From positions 248,001 to 312,000 of the forward strand of contig DASVPR010000035.1 of the NCBI GenBank assembly GCA_036389485.1: 64,000 nt of DNA. The letters run 5' to 3'. The DNA is from CADCVT01 sp036389485 (lineage in GTDB: Bacteria; Actinomycetota; Thermoleophilia; Solirubrobacterales; Solirubrobacteraceae). Positions 17,568 to 26,641 of the stretch are shown here, piece by piece. Position 1 is the stretch's first letter; the number at the start of each line of letters is the position of its first letter. The position numbers were made by a program, and so were the translations under genes. The notes beneath the pieces are model-generated. The model was not told the origin of the DNA. It was given only the letters and a program-made list of their open reading frames with translations, and searched no databases.

Positions 17568-20500
17568 GTGACCCTCCGCCGGCTCGCGATCGCGGCGGCC
17601 GCCCTCGTGGCGCTGCTGGTCTGGGCGCCGCTCGCCGTCGCTCAGGAGGACGCTCCGGACGCCGGCCAGAACGAGCTCTTCTTCCACGGCGAGAAGCAGG
17701 ACGGGCCGTACTTCGACGGCGTCGCTCCCGACGCCGACGAGCCGAAGTTCCAAGTGGCGTCCTCGTTCGCCGACGAGGACACGCCCGAGGACCCGCTCGC
17801 CGCGTTCTGGACCGAGCGCGCGGAGGACGCCCCGGTGGTGTCGCCCGCGGCCGTCAACGGCAGGGAAATGGTGTTCCGCTGGTTCTGGACGTCGCCGAAC
17901 GCGGAGGGCGTCGTTCTCGGGATCGACGCGAGGGTGACGATCTTCGCGCTCCCGACCAGCGGCGACCCGCGGGTGATCGGGCGCGAGGTCGTGCACCTCG
18001 TGGTGCTGGGGGTCCCGACCATCAACGAGAACGTCGTCCCCATCACGGGCCAGCTCGCGGAGGGGGAGCGGCTCAGCGTGAACGTCGACCCGTTCTACAC
18101 CGACAGCGGCCAGGGCCTGACCGCGGTGTACGACGCCGCCGACTACCCGTCCGGGTTCTCGTTCCGCGACCCGGTCCCCGGCGAGAAGCCGCCGGGCGTC
18201 GACGGGCTGCCGTCGGCCGACCCGAAGGGGCTCGCCTTCTCGGCGACGCTGCCCGCCGACCCGCAGCGCGACGAGTCCGAGCCGAACATCGAGATCGACG
18301 GCGACGGCAACATCTACACGTGCGGCCCGACCGGCGTGTCCCAGGGCGCCGACTACGCGCAGGTCTCCCGCGACGGCGGCAACCAGTTCCACCTGCTCGG
18401 TGAGCCGCCGCGCGGCCAGCAGGCGTTCGGCGGCGGGGGAGACTGCGGGCTGGCGACCGCGCCGGAGCGCAACGAGGAGGGGAACTTCACCTACGCGTAC
18501 TCGGGCCTCGGGCCGCTGACGAACTTCGCGACCGCCTCTTCGCCCGACGTGGGGCAGGAGCTGCGCTCGAGCCCCAGCTCGCAGTCGATCCCGGGCGTCG
18601 ACCGGCAGTGGCACACGTTCCTCGACGCCGACAGCGTGCTGCTCTCCTACAACCAGCAGCAGCCGCGCCAGGTCGTGATCCAGCGCTCGGACGACAGCGG
18701 CGTCAACTACGGCCCGTCGGTCCCCGCGACGTTCAACAACCCGCGCTTCCCCGGGCCGCTGCACCACCTGCCGGCGTCGGTGAACCCCGACGGGGCGGAC
18801 GCCGGCCGCGTCCCGTACTTCGCGTTCAACTTCGGCAACGACATCTTCCTCGCGGTCTCGACCGACGAGGGCGCGACGTGGCACAACTGCAAGGTCGCGA
18901 CGGCGGCCGGCACCGCGGCCCTCTTCCCGACCGCGGACAACGACCGCGCCGGCAACATCTACGTCGCGTACAGCGAGAACAAGGCGTTCCACACGTGGCT
19001 GCACGTGCTGCCGGTCGCGAAGCTCGGGACGTGCCTGGCACCGGGATCGGAGGTCAGCCCGGTCAAGGGCGCGCAGCTCGACGTGCCGGACGTGCAGGCC
19101 GACGTGCTGCCGCCGATCCAGATGGACCGCGACGCGGTGCGCTCGACGGTCTTCGCGTGGGTCACCGCCGGCGGCGCGCCGGGCCGCGTGGCGGTCTCGT
19201 TCTACGGGTCGGAGACCGACGGCGACCCGAACATGGGGCCGAGCGAGGACGACGACGGCAACCCGATCGGCTTCCGCGGCAGCTGGGACGTCTACGTCTC
19301 GCAGTCGATCAACGCGCTCGACGCCGCCCCGGAGGTCGCGCAGGTCAAGGCGACGACGCATCCGTTCCACTACGACTCGATCTGCCTGAACGGGACCGCG
19401 TGCCTGATCACGCTCGGCGACCGCTCGCTCGCCGACTTCTTCGCCCTGGACTTCAACCCGGTGCGGCACACGCTGCACCTCGTCTACAACCAGGGCTACA
19501 AGCGGCCCGACGACGACGCGGGCGTGCTGGCGACGCCGGCGGTCATCAGCCAGATCGCGGGCCCGACGCTCGACGGCGAGCCGGTCCAGCCCGCACAGGG
19601 GCCGCCGCTGGCGAACACGCGTGACGATCCCGGCGGCGACGCGCTGGCCGACTACTCGCGGCTGTGCTTGCAGACCGACGCGACCTGCCCGCCGAAGGAC
19701 GCGGCCGGCGAGAACCAGCCGGGCGTCGACCTGCGCGCGGTGACCGTCGGGCCGGAGCGGAACCTCGAGACCGGCGCCGAGGTCGCGGACGGCGGCTTCA
19801 CGGTGACGATGAAGGTCGCTGATTTGTCGGACGACGCCTTGCAGCAGGCGATCGACGCCCAGCGCTCGACCGGGCTGCGGTTCGTGTTCCGCTGGATCAA
19901 CGGGTTCCGGTCGGCGGCGGCGGTCGCGAAGTGGGACCCGGCGAACGGCTTCTCGTTCGGCTTCAACGACTTCGTGACGGCCTCGGCCTCGTGCGGCCCG
20001 ACCGTGTGCCTGACGTATCCGGGTGACCAGGAGATCCAGGGGACGGTCTCGCAGGGCGACGGCACGATCACGATGAGCGTCCCGCGGGCGAAGCTGAAGG
20101 GGCTCGTCGGGTCGACCGGGCCGGACTCGCGGCCCGAGGAGAAGCCGGCCGGCGCCGACACGCGCTTCTACGACGGGACGGCGTTCGCGCTGGCGATCCC
20201 GATCACGAACGACACCGAAGAGCAGTCGTTCATGTACCCGTTCGACAACACGCCGTCGTTCGACTTCCTCACCGGCGGGAAGCTGCCGCCGCCGCCGGAG
20301 GAGAAGAAGGACGAGCCGCCGCCGGTGGTCGAGGTGGCACCCGAGCCTCCGCCGCCCCCGCCGCCTTCGCCGGGCTGCACGGTCTTCCGCGCGTTCCGTT
20401 CGGCGGGCGCGCGGCCGGTCCGCCGGGGCTCGCGCTTGCGCCTGCGGTTCGCGGGGACCTCGCCGTTCACGGCGCGCGGGGCCGACCGCGTGGACGTCGA

Positions 20501-21017
20501 CGTCTTCAGGGCGTCGCGGCGGCGGCGCGTCGTGGGGCCGCTGCTCGTCGCGCGCTTCCGCGACCGGGCGCGGTCGTTCGTGTGGGACGGGAAGGCGAAC
20601 CGCCCGCGGCGACGGGTCACCGACGGCTACTACTTCGTGCGCTACCGGGCGCAGGGCGATGTGCGCCGGCTCGCGCTGCGGCGCCGCGGCGGGCGGTGGT
20701 CGCGGCGACCCGCCTTCCACCGCGCCCGCTCCTGCCGGGTGCTCCGGCTGTACAAGCTCAGCCGGCCGGTGTTCGGCGGCCGGACGCGACGCTCGCTCGG
20801 GATCGCCTACCGGCTGACCGAGCCTGGGGCCGTGAGCGTGGCCGTCCTGCGCGGGAAGCGGGTCGTGAAGCGCTTCCGCGCGCGGCGCGTCGAGGCGGGG
20901 CGGCTCGTGCGGCTGCGGCTCTCGGCGAAGGGCCTGCGCCGCGGCGACCACCGCGTGCGGCTGCGCGTCCGCGGCGGGCCGCGGCTGACGGCCACGCTCG
21001 TGGCGCGCCGGCTGTAG
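17568..21017 (+). CDS. Large secreted BNR/sialidase-fold-like protein
   Basis: 1149 aa with a signal peptide (ALVALLVWAPLAVAQ). Residues about 235-560 contain sialidase-like propeller strands (VSRDGGNQFHLL, QRSDDSGVNYGPSV, VSTDEGATWHNCK) that resemble Asp-box BNR repeats, but no complete sialidase active site is recognisable. A beta region follows at about 700-900. After a proline-rich linker (PPPPEEKKDEPPP, about 905-940) comes a basic C-terminal domain with a FlgD-Ig-like motif (VWDGKANRPRRRVTDGYYFVRY). Probably an extracellular binding or polymer-associated protein. An enzymatic role is not supported. Confidence 0.72.
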   Translation: MTLRRLAIAAAALVALLVWAPLAVAQEDAPDAGQNELFFHGEKQDGPYFDGVAPDADEPKFQVASSFADEDTPEDPLAAFWTERAEDAPVVSPAAVNGREMVFRWFWTSPNAEGVVLGIDARVTIFALPTSGDPRVIGREVVHLVVLGVPTINENVVPITGQLAEGERLSVNVDPFYTDSGQGLTAVYDAADYPSGFSFRDPVPGEKPPGVDGLPSADPKGLAFSATLPADPQRDESEPNIEIDGDGNIYTCGPTGVSQGADYAQVSRDGGNQFHLLGEPPRGQQAFGGGGDCGLATAPERNEEGNFTYAYSGLGPLTNFATASSPDVGQELRSSPSSQSIPGVDRQWHTFLDADSVLLSYNQQQPRQVVIQRSDDSGVNYGPSVPATFNNPRFPGPLHHLPASVNPDGADAGRVPYFAFNFGNDIFLAVSTDEGATWHNCKVATAAGTAALFPTADNDRAGNIYVAYSENKAFHTWLHVLPVAKLGTCLAPGSEVSPVKGAQLDVPDVQADVLPPIQMDRDAVRSTVFAWVTAGGAPGRVAVSFYGSETDGDPNMGPSEDDDGNPIGFRGSWDVYVSQSINALDAAPEVAQVKATTHPFHYDSICLNGTACLITLGDRSLADFFALDFNPVRHTLHLVYNQGYKRPDDDAGVLATPAVISQIAGPTLDGEPVQPAQGPPLANTRDDPGGDALADYSRLCLQTDATCPPKDAAGENQPGVDLRAVTVGPERNLETGAEVADGGFTVTMKVADLSDDALQQAIDAQRSTGLRFVFRWINGFRSAAAVAKWDPANGFSFGFNDFVTASASCGPTVCLTYPGDQEIQGTVSQGDGTITMSVPRAKLKGLVGSTGPDSRPEEKPAGADTRFYDGTAFALAIPITNDTEEQSFMYPFDNTPSFDFLTGGKLPPPPEEKKDEPPPVVEVAPEPPPPPPPSPGCTVFRAFRSAGARPVRRGSRLRLRFAGTSPFTARGADRVDVDVFRASRRRRVVGPLLVARFRDRARSFVWDGKANRPRRRVTDGYYFVRYRAQGDVRRLALRRRGGRWSRRPAFHRARSCRVLRLYKLSRPVFGGRTRRSLGIAYRLTEPGAVSVAVLRGKRVVKRFRARRVEAGRLVRLRLSAKGLRRGDHRVRLRVRGGPRLTATLVARRL

Positions 21018-21108
21018 CGTCGGCGGCATCGCCCGCGGCGCCCGCTCCAACGACGCCTCCGGCGCCCGTCACCGCGCGCCTCCGGGCGCCGTCGCGCGCC
21101 ACTACGAC

Positions 21109-21969
21109 GTGCTCGACGAGCTCTACCGGCGCGTGTGGGGCGAGCACGTGCACCACGGGCTGTGGACGACGCCGCGCGACCCGCCTTCGCTCGCGGCGCG
21201 CGCGCTGGCGGAGCGGGTCGCGGACGCGGCGCGTGTGCGGCTCGGCGATCGCGTCGTGGACGCCGGGTGCGGCTACGGCGCGACCGCGCGGCTGCTCGCG
21301 CGGGAGCGGGGCGCGTCCGTCGTCGGGTTGACGCTGTCGGCGGCGCAGGCGCGCGCCGCTCCGCCAGCTGAGGGCGTGACGATCCTCGTGCGCGACTGGC
21401 TCGCGAACGGCCTGCCGGATGAGGTGTTCGACGCCGCGGTCGCGATCGAGTCGCTGTCGCACATGGCCGACAAGCCACGCGCGTTCGGCGAGCTGTCGCG
21501 GGTCGTCCGGCCGGGCGGACGCGTGGTTGTCGTCGACTGGCTCGCGCGCGAGCGGCCGGGCGGTCTCGAGCGGCGGCTCCTGCTCGATCCGATCTGCCGC
21601 GAGGGACGGCTGCCGGAGCTGCTGCCGGCGAGCGCCTACGTCGAGCTGCTGCGCGGCGCCGGCCTGGCGGTCGCCGGGTTCGAGGACCTGTCTTCGCGGG
21701 CCGTCCGGACGTGGGGCGTCGTCGCGCGGCGCCTGCCGGCCGTCCTCGTCCGCCATCCGCGCCTCGCCGCGCGAGCCTGGCCCGAGCGCGCGTTCCTCCC
21801 GTCGCTCGCGCGGATCCCCCTCGCCCTGCGGACCGGCGCCATGCGGCTCTGCCTCCTCGTCGCCGAGAAGCGCGCTCAGCCGCCGCCGAGGGCCGCTCGT
21901 CTCGCCCCTTCCGGCGGCCGCTCCGCGCGTCAGTCTCGGAGCAGCGACGGCGGCAGCGGCTCGCCGTAG
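21109..21969 (+). CDS. SAM-dependent methyltransferase (start uncertain)
   Basis: 286 aa from GTG 21109. Class I motifs: VVDAGCGYGATARLLA (SAM binding), a DVFDAAVAIESLSHM-type core, and RVVRPGGRVVVVDW. It resembles gamma-tocopherol/sterol-type methyltransferases (LYRRVWGEHVHHGLW). Family members begin with VxxHYD before this point. The frame encodes VARHYDVLDELYRR from 21091, and no ATG/GTG/TTG lies between there and the previous gene, so a rare start such as ATC at 21028 or a start lost by mutation is possible. The C-terminal 40 residues are low complexity and overlap the opposite gene. Confidence 0.78.
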   Translation: MLDELYRRVWGEHVHHGLWTTPRDPPSLAARALAERVADAARVRLGDRVVDAGCGYGATARLLARERGASVVGLTLSAAQARAAPPAEGVTILVRDWLANGLPDEVFDAAVAIESLSHMADKPRAFGELSRVVRPGGRVVVVDWLARERPGGLERRLLLDPICREGRLPELLPASAYVELLRGAGLAVAGFEDLSSRAVRTWGVVARRLPAVLVRHPRLAARAWPERAFLPSLARIPLALRTGAMRLCLLVAEKRAQPPPRAARLAPSGGRSARQSRSSDGGSGSP

Positions 21970-22427
21970 CGCCGCGCCGCTTCCTCGATCTCTCGGCGTT
22001 CGATCAGGGCGGCGCCGAGCCGGTCCGCGATCCGCTCGACGACCGGCGCGCGGACCGCCTGGTCGCCGGCGGGCAGCACGAACGCCTCGAGGCGGGCGTG
22101 CTGCGCGCGCATCCCGTCGGCGTGGGCCTCGAGCCGGCCCCAGACGGTCACGATCCCCTCGACCCAGTCGAACTCGCCGAACCAGTTCCGGCGCCCGGGC
22201 CGGTGGTAGGCATAGATCCCGCACTGGCACCGCGGGTGCGGCGACTCGTGCTCCGCCTCGAGCCAGCCCTGATGGCCGAGCATGATCCGCTTCTGGACCG
22301 GGTGGCACGCCGCGTGCAGCGTCCGGCCCTCCCAACGGACCGGGATGTTGGGCGACATGAGCCGCTCGCCGACGACCTTCCACGCGCGGAACGCGACGAC
22401 CGGCTCGACGAGGTCCGGGGCGGTCAC
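21930..22427 (-). CDS. Conserved hypothetical protein with CxCGIYA motif
   Basis: 165 aa from GTG 22427, which overlaps the stop of the upstream 50-aa ORF (GTGA). It begins VTAPDLVEPVVAFRAWKVV, has W-rich segments, two cysteine sites (HAACHP and CQCGIYA) and histidines (EHESPHP) that could bind a metal. The last third is helical. I have no function for it. It is the last gene of a three-gene overlapping unit with the CGNR regulator and the 50-aa protein. Confidence 0.72.
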   Translation of the reverse strand: MTAPDLVEPVVAFRAWKVVGERLMSPNIPVRWEGRTLHAACHPVQKRIMLGHQGWLEAEHESPHPRCQCGIYAYHRPGRRNWFGEFDWVEGIVTVWGRLEAHADGMRAQHARLEAFVLPAGDQAVRAPVVERIADRLGAALIERREIEEAARRYGEPLPPSLLRD

Positions 22428-22576
22428 CGGCCCGCGGGCGCGGCGGGCTCGGGCGCGGGTCGCTCCGGCGGCAGGGCGGGCGCGCGCGGCGGCGGCGCCT
22501 CGCGCCGCGGCTCCATCTCCGCCGGCTCTCGCAGCGGCTCGACGACGATCGTGGTCGACTTGCCCGGGAGGGTCAT
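22424..22576 (-). CDS. 50-aa conserved-looking small protein
   Basis: ATG at 22576 overlaps the CGNR stop (ATGA), and its own stop overlaps the next start (GTGA). Sequence MTLPGKSTTIVVEPLREPAE followed by a Pro/Ala/Arg-rich tail. The coupled overlaps on both sides and the protein-like N-terminus argue that it is translated. Function unknown; possibly a partner of the flanking 165-aa protein. Confidence 0.55.
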   Translation of the reverse strand: MTLPGKSTTIVVEPLREPAEMEPRREAPPPRAPALPPERPAPEPAAPAGR

Positions 22577-23175
22577 CGCGCTCTTCCGTCCGAGGGTAGT
22601 CGGCGCCGGTAGTACGCGCGCGCCTTGCTCCGCCCGCCGCAGACCCGCATCGAGCACCACGTCGCCGACGCGCTCGGCGAGCGGTCGTAGAACGCCCACC
22701 CGCACCGCGCCCCCGGGCACGCCTTGAGCCGCGAGAACGTGCCGTCCGCGATCGCCGCGAAGACCTCGGCGAGGATCGCGCCGAGCGCGCCGTCGACCCC
22801 GCCGGCGCGCGCCCGCAGCCGCCCGGTCGCGAAGTCGGGGACGAGGCCGGCACGCGCGGCGGCCGCGTCGAGGATCGCGTGGGGTTCGAGGGGAGGAGGG
22901 TCGTCGGCGGAGGGCTCCGGCGCATGCGCCCAGAGCAGCGCGCGCAGAGCCTCGCGCACGTCGCGCGCCCGGGCGAGGTCGCGAGTGGAGAGGGAGCGCG
23001 CCGCGAGTCCCCTCCGCGCGAGCCACTCCTCGAACCCCTCGGGGTCGTCGAGCAGGTCCGGGCCGTGCTCGCGGTCGACGGTGTTGACGAACGCCTGCAC
23101 GAGCTCGAGCGGCGGCGGCGCCGCCGGGCGGCCGCCGGGCTGCACGCTCGCCGCCAGCAGGGCCTCGCGCTCCAC
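22573..23175 (-). CDS. CGNR zinc-finger (ABATE-domain) regulator
   Basis: 200 aa from GTG 23175 (start approximate). The N-terminal ABATE-type helix LELVQAFVNTVD and an EALRALLWAH helix are followed by a C-terminal zinc finger: CPGARCGWAFYDRSPSASATWCSM, then CGGRSKARAYYRR. The usual CGNR tetrad reads CGGR here, a conservative departure. These proteins are believed to be stress-linked transcription regulators. It is first in the overlapping unit with the 50-aa and 165-aa proteins and divergent from 23216. Confidence 0.82.
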   Translation of the reverse strand: MEREALLAASVQPGGRPAAPPPLELVQAFVNTVDREHGPDLLDDPEGFEEWLARRGLAARSLSTRDLARARDVREALRALLWAHAPEPSADDPPPLEPHAILDAAAARAGLVPDFATGRLRARAGGVDGALGAILAEVFAAIADGTFSRLKACPGARCGWAFYDRSPSASATWCSMRVCGGRSKARAYYRRRLPSDGRAR

Positions 23176-23215
23176 GATCGCGTACGGTACCGTTCTCACC
23201 GGCAGACGGCATCTG

Positions 23216-23902
23216 ATGGTGAGAAAGCGCAAGCAGCGAGATCCGACGAAGGCGTCGCGCCTGGAGATCCTCGGCGCGTGGCTGCACGTGTGGACGCCGC
23301 CGCGCGACGTCCGGATCCCGCCGGTGCCCTGGAGCAAGGTCGCGGTCGGCGCCGGCGTCCTGGTCGCGATCGGGGTCTTCACGGCGCTCGTGATCGCGCC
23401 CGCCATCGACGAGGCGAAGGACGAGGGCGCCGCCGAGCGCCAGGCGGCGGAGGACAGGCGCGCCGCCGCCCGCCGCGCCCGCATCCGCGCCGAGCAGCAG
23501 CCGCGGAGCGGCCCGCTCCCGCGCACCGCCGCGCTTCGCGCCGTCGAGCGCCGCATCGCCGCCGACGCGCACGACCGCTTCGGCGCGCCCGAAGCGGCGC
23601 CCACCGCGTGCGAGCTCGCGCCGGGCGAGGGCCGCGAGGGGGGCGAGCGGGACGAAACCGGAGAGCTCGGCGCGGCCGGGGACGGCGGCCGGCTCGTCTA
23701 CGACTGCCTCGTCCCGGTCCGCGAGATCCGCGGCGCGGGGAAGCAGGAGGGCGCGCGCGGCTCGCTCGCGATCCCCTACCGCGCCGTGCTCGACTTCGAC
23801 GAGCGGCGCTACGCGTTCTGCAAGGCCAACCCGCGCCCGGGCGAGGCGGCGCTCGCGAAGCCCGAGGACGTCGTCGACCTTCCGGCGGCCTGCCGGCGCT
23901 AG
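23216..23902 (+). CDS. Single-pass membrane protein, unknown
   Basis: 228 aa from ATG 23216. A basic N-terminus (MVRKRKQRDPTKASR) and residues 1-40 would be cytoplasmic; one membrane helix spans about 41-62 (VAVGAGVLVAIGVFTALVIAP). An Arg/Ala-rich coiled coil follows (about 70-100), then an external domain with RRIAADAHDRFG, CELAP...VYDC and a C-terminal YAFCKANPRPGE. The cysteines could pair. The family is not recognised. Its stop shares CTAG with the stop of the opposite gene. Confidence 0.7.
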   Translation: MVRKRKQRDPTKASRLEILGAWLHVWTPPRDVRIPPVPWSKVAVGAGVLVAIGVFTALVIAPAIDEAKDEGAAERQAAEDRRAAARRARIRAEQQPRSGPLPRTAALRAVERRIAADAHDRFGAPEAAPTACELAPGEGREGGERDETGELGAAGDGGRLVYDCLVPVREIRGAGKQEGARGSLAIPYRAVLDFDERRYAFCKANPRPGEAALAKPEDVVDLPAACRR

Positions 23903-24102
23903 GCCGCGCCGGCGGCCGGCCCGCCGCCGCTCATCGCCTTCAGCGCGGCGACGTCCTCGGCCATCGCGTCCACCTCGGCGTCGAGCTCGGCGAGCGCGGT
24001 CGGGTCGCCTTCGGCGATCGTCTCCGCGGCCGCGCGGGCCTCGCGGACGCGCTCGGCGAGCTGGTCGAGGCGGGCGAGGAGGTCGGAGGCCGAGGCGCTC
24101 AC
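23899..24102 (-). CDS. 67-aa coiled-coil protein
   Basis: GTG start at 24102. It is almost entirely helical (LLARLDQLAERVREARAAAETIA ... LAELDAEVDAMAEDVAALKAM) with heptad spacing, in style like a short coiled-coil accessory protein. It is divergent from the SUF regulator at 24182 and convergent with 23216-23902. No function can be assigned. Confidence 0.6.
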   Translation of the reverse strand: MSASASDLLARLDQLAERVREARAAAETIAEGDPTALAELDAEVDAMAEDVAALKAMSGGGPAAGAA

Positions 24103-24168
24103 GGGGCCGGGGACTCTAAGCGGTTGCGAGGAGGCGCAGAGGCCTCCGGGGTTCTCCGACCTGGACGG

Positions 24169-24174
24169 TAGGAT
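24169..24174 (+). promoter_or_regulatory. -10 box of leaderless SUF operon start
   Basis: TAGGAT ends 7 nt before the GTG at 24182. Short arms GGAC (24163-24166) and GTCC (24177-24180) flank it and could be part of an Rrf2 autoregulatory site. Confidence 0.45.
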
Positions 24175-24181
24175 ATGTCCC

Positions 24182-24661
24182 GTGATCTTCACGACGAAGG
24201 CAGAGTACGGCGTGCGCCTGCTGATCGAGCTCGGCAAGAGCGAGGGCGGCGCGCCCCTGTCCCTCAAGGCGATCGCCGAGCGCGAGGGCCTGCCCCTCGC
24301 CTACCTCGAGCGCATCGTCGCGCTGCTGAAGAAGGCGAACCTGGTCGAGGCCACGCGCGGCGCCCACGGCGGCTACCGGCTCAGCAGGCCCGCCACGGAC
24401 ATCCGGATGGACGAGGCCGTGCATGCCCTAGAGGGCCAGGTCGCGCCGATGTCCTGCTTCGTCGACGATCGCCCCGGTGCGGGCAAGGTCCTGTGCTCCC
24501 ACCACGACGACGGCGACCTGTGCGCCACGAGGCTCCTCTGGATGCGCGTCCACGGCGGCGTCACCGAGGCCCTGCACCGCACGACGCTCGCCGAGCTCGT
24601 CGCCTTCTCGCACCGCGACGCGAAACAGCCCGAACTGATCCAGATTGGAACCGATGCCTGA
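24182..24661 (+). CDS. Rrf2-family regulator of SUF genes
   Basis: 159 aa, GTG start. The wHTH is MIFTTKAEYGVRLLIELG...SLKAIAEREGLPLAYLERIVALLKKANLVEATRGAHGGYRL, which is diagnostic of Rrf2/IscR/SufR. Cysteines at MSCFVDD, LCSHH and LCATRLLW give three candidate [Fe-S] ligands. By family knowledge it senses cluster status and controls SUF transcription. Its 3' end overlaps the sufC start by 8 nt, so it is co-transcribed and probably autoregulated. A -10 box 7 nt before the start suggests leaderless mRNA. Confidence 0.9.
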   Translation: MIFTTKAEYGVRLLIELGKSEGGAPLSLKAIAEREGLPLAYLERIVALLKKANLVEATRGAHGGYRLSRPATDIRMDEAVHALEGQVAPMSCFVDDRPGAGKVLCSHHDDGDLCATRLLWMRVHGGVTEALHRTTLAELVAFSHRDAKQPELIQIGTDA

Positions 24662-25424
24662 CCTCGAGATCCGGAACCTCCACGCCCAGGCGGGCGACAA
24701 GCAGATCCTGAAGGGGATCGACCTGACCGTGAAGCCGGGGGAGGTCCACGCGCTGATGGGCCCGAACGGGTCCGGCAAGTCGACGCTCGCCAACGCCGTC
24801 ATGGGTCACCCGAACCTCGAGATCACCGAGGGCCAGGTCCTCTTCGGCGGCGAAGACATCACCGAGGCCGACCCGGACGAGCGCGCCCGCCTCGGGCTGT
24901 TCATGGCGTTCCAGTACCCCGTCGCCGTCCCCGGCGTCACGATCACCAAGTACCTGCGGATGGTCATGAACGCCCACCGCGAGGAGCGCGGCGAGGAGCC
25001 GGTGAGCCTCAAGGACTTCCGCAAGATCGTGGAGGAGGCGATGCGGCTCACGAACATCCCGAAGCAGTTCGCGAGCCGCTACCTCAACGAGGGCTTCAGC
25101 GGCGGTGAGAAGAAGCGCCTGGAGATGCTCCAGCTCGCGCTCCAGAAGCCCGCGATGGCCGTCCTCGACGAGACCGACTCCGGCCTCGACATCGACGCGC
25201 TCAACGTCGTCGCCGACGCGGTCAACGCCGTGAAGGCCGAGACCGGGATGGGCGTCCTGATCATCACCCACTACCAGCGGATCCTCCACCACATCCAGCC
25301 CGACCGGGTGTCGATCGTGTTCGACGGCCAGATCGCCACCGAGGGCGGCCCCGAGCTCGTCGACCAGCTCGAGCGCGAGGGCTACGCGAAGTTCCGCGAG
25401 GAGTTCGCGGCCGCGAGCGCCTAG
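24654..25424 (+). CDS. sufC: Fe-S assembly ATPase SufC
   Basis: 256 aa ABC ATPase from ATG 24654 (TTG 24645 is possible). Walker A GPNGSGKST (Lys42), Q-loop AFQYPVAVPGV, signature FSGGEKKRLEM, Walker B MAVLDETDSGLD and the switch histidine in IITHYQ. Residues FSGGEKKR and LDIDAL are typical of SufC rather than transporters. It powers the SufBCD scaffold that builds Fe-S clusters in the cytosol. It is translationally coupled to the Rrf2 gene and directly followed by sufS, but its partners sufB and sufD lie 9 kb away. Confidence 0.95.
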   Translation: MPDLEIRNLHAQAGDKQILKGIDLTVKPGEVHALMGPNGSGKSTLANAVMGHPNLEITEGQVLFGGEDITEADPDERARLGLFMAFQYPVAVPGVTITKYLRMVMNAHREERGEEPVSLKDFRKIVEEAMRLTNIPKQFASRYLNEGFSGGEKKRLEMLQLALQKPAMAVLDETDSGLDIDALNVVADAVNAVKAETGMGVLIITHYQRILHHIQPDRVSIVFDGQIATEGGPELVDQLEREGYAKFREEFAAASA

Positions 25425-26639
25425 GTGGCCACCTTCGCGAAAGCCTCCGTCGCGGCGGACTTCCCGGTCCTCGAGCGGGAGGGCCTCGTCTACCTCGACA
25501 GCGCGGCGACGTCGCAGAAGCCGCGCCAGGTCATCGACGCGATGGCCGACTTCGCCGCGCACCACAACGCGTCGGTGCATCGCGGCGTCTACCCGCTCGC
25601 CGTCGAGGCGACCGAGCGCTTCGAGGCCGGCCGCACCCGCGCCGCCGAGCTGGTGAACGCGTCTCCGCGGGAGACGATCCTCACCGGCAACGCCACGCAG
25701 GCGATCAACCTCGTCGCGCAGGCGTGGGGGAGGGCGAACCTGAGCCCGGGCGACCGCGTCGTCGTCACGGAGATGGAGCACCACTCGGTGATCGTCCCGT
25801 GGCACATGATCTGCCGCGAGCGCGGCGCGCACCTCGACGTCGTCGGCGTCGACGACGAGGGCCTGCTCCGGCTCGACCAGCTCGACGAGCTGCTCGCCCG
25901 CGGCCCGAAGCTCGTCGCCGTCATGCACGTCTCGAACGTGCTGGGCACGATCAACCCGGTCGAGGAGGTCGTCCGCCGCGCGCACGCCGCCGGCGCGCTC
26001 GTCCTCGTCGACGGCTCGCAGGCGGTGCCGCAGCTGCCGGTTGACGTCGCCGCCATCGACGCGGACTTCTACGCCTGGACCGCCCACAAGGCCTACGGCC
26101 CCACGGGGATCGGCGTGCTCCACGGCCGGCGCGACGTGCTCGACGCGATGCCGCCGTTCATCGGCGGCGGCCACATGATCTCGAGCGTCTCGTTCGACGA
26201 GATCCGCTTCGCCGAGGTCCCCGCGAAGTTCGAGGCCGGCACGTCGCCGATCGTGGAGGGCGTCGGGCTCGCGGCGGCCGTGGACTGGATGCAGGAGCTG
26301 GGCGTCGACGCCATCCGCGCCCACGAGCGCGACCTCGCCGGCTACGCGCTCGAGCGGCTCGCCGAGGTGCCGGGCATCACGCTCTACGGCCCCCGCGACC
26401 CGGACCAGCGCGGCGCGGTCGTCTCCTTCGCGCTCGACCACGCGCACCCGCACGACATCGCGGACATCCTCGGCCGCCAGGGCGTCTGCGTCCGCGCCGG
26501 GCACCACTGCGCGCAGCCGCTCATGCGGCGCCTCGGCGTCGCCGCGACGACCCGCGCGTCGTTCGCCGCGCACAACACGCGCGAGGACGTCGACCGCCTC
26601 GTCGAGGGTCTCGCCGAGGTGGAGAGGATCTTCGGGTAG
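25425..26639 (+). CDS. sufS: Cysteine desulfurase SufS
   Basis: 404 aa, GTG start right after the sufC stop. A PLP-dependent class V aminotransferase fold: ETILTGNATQAINLVA, MEHHSVIVPW, VDGSQAVPQLPVDV. The PLP lysine is in TAHKAYGPTG (Lys222) and the active-site cysteine in RAGHHCAQP (Cys362) on the short group-II loop typical of SufS. It removes sulfur from cysteine and passes it to SufU. It is followed 2 nt later by sufU. Confidence 0.95.
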   Translation: MATFAKASVAADFPVLEREGLVYLDSAATSQKPRQVIDAMADFAAHHNASVHRGVYPLAVEATERFEAGRTRAAELVNASPRETILTGNATQAINLVAQAWGRANLSPGDRVVVTEMEHHSVIVPWHMICRERGAHLDVVGVDDEGLLRLDQLDELLARGPKLVAVMHVSNVLGTINPVEEVVRRAHAAGALVLVDGSQAVPQLPVDVAAIDADFYAWTAHKAYGPTGIGVLHGRRDVLDAMPPFIGGGHMISSVSFDEIRFAEVPAKFEAGTSPIVEGVGLAAAVDWMQELGVDAIRAHERDLAGYALERLAEVPGITLYGPRDPDQRGAVVSFALDHAHPHDIADILGRQGVCVRAGHHCAQPLMRRLGVAATTRASFAAHNTREDVDRLVEGLAEVERIFG

Positions 26640-26641
26640 CG

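Noticed and set aside
16950..21050. Very long minus-strand open frame opposite the BNR-like gene
   Set aside because: Its translation is Arg/Ala/Pro-rich with no domain, a typical antisense shadow of a GC-rich gene; the + strand frame has a signal peptide and structured motifs.
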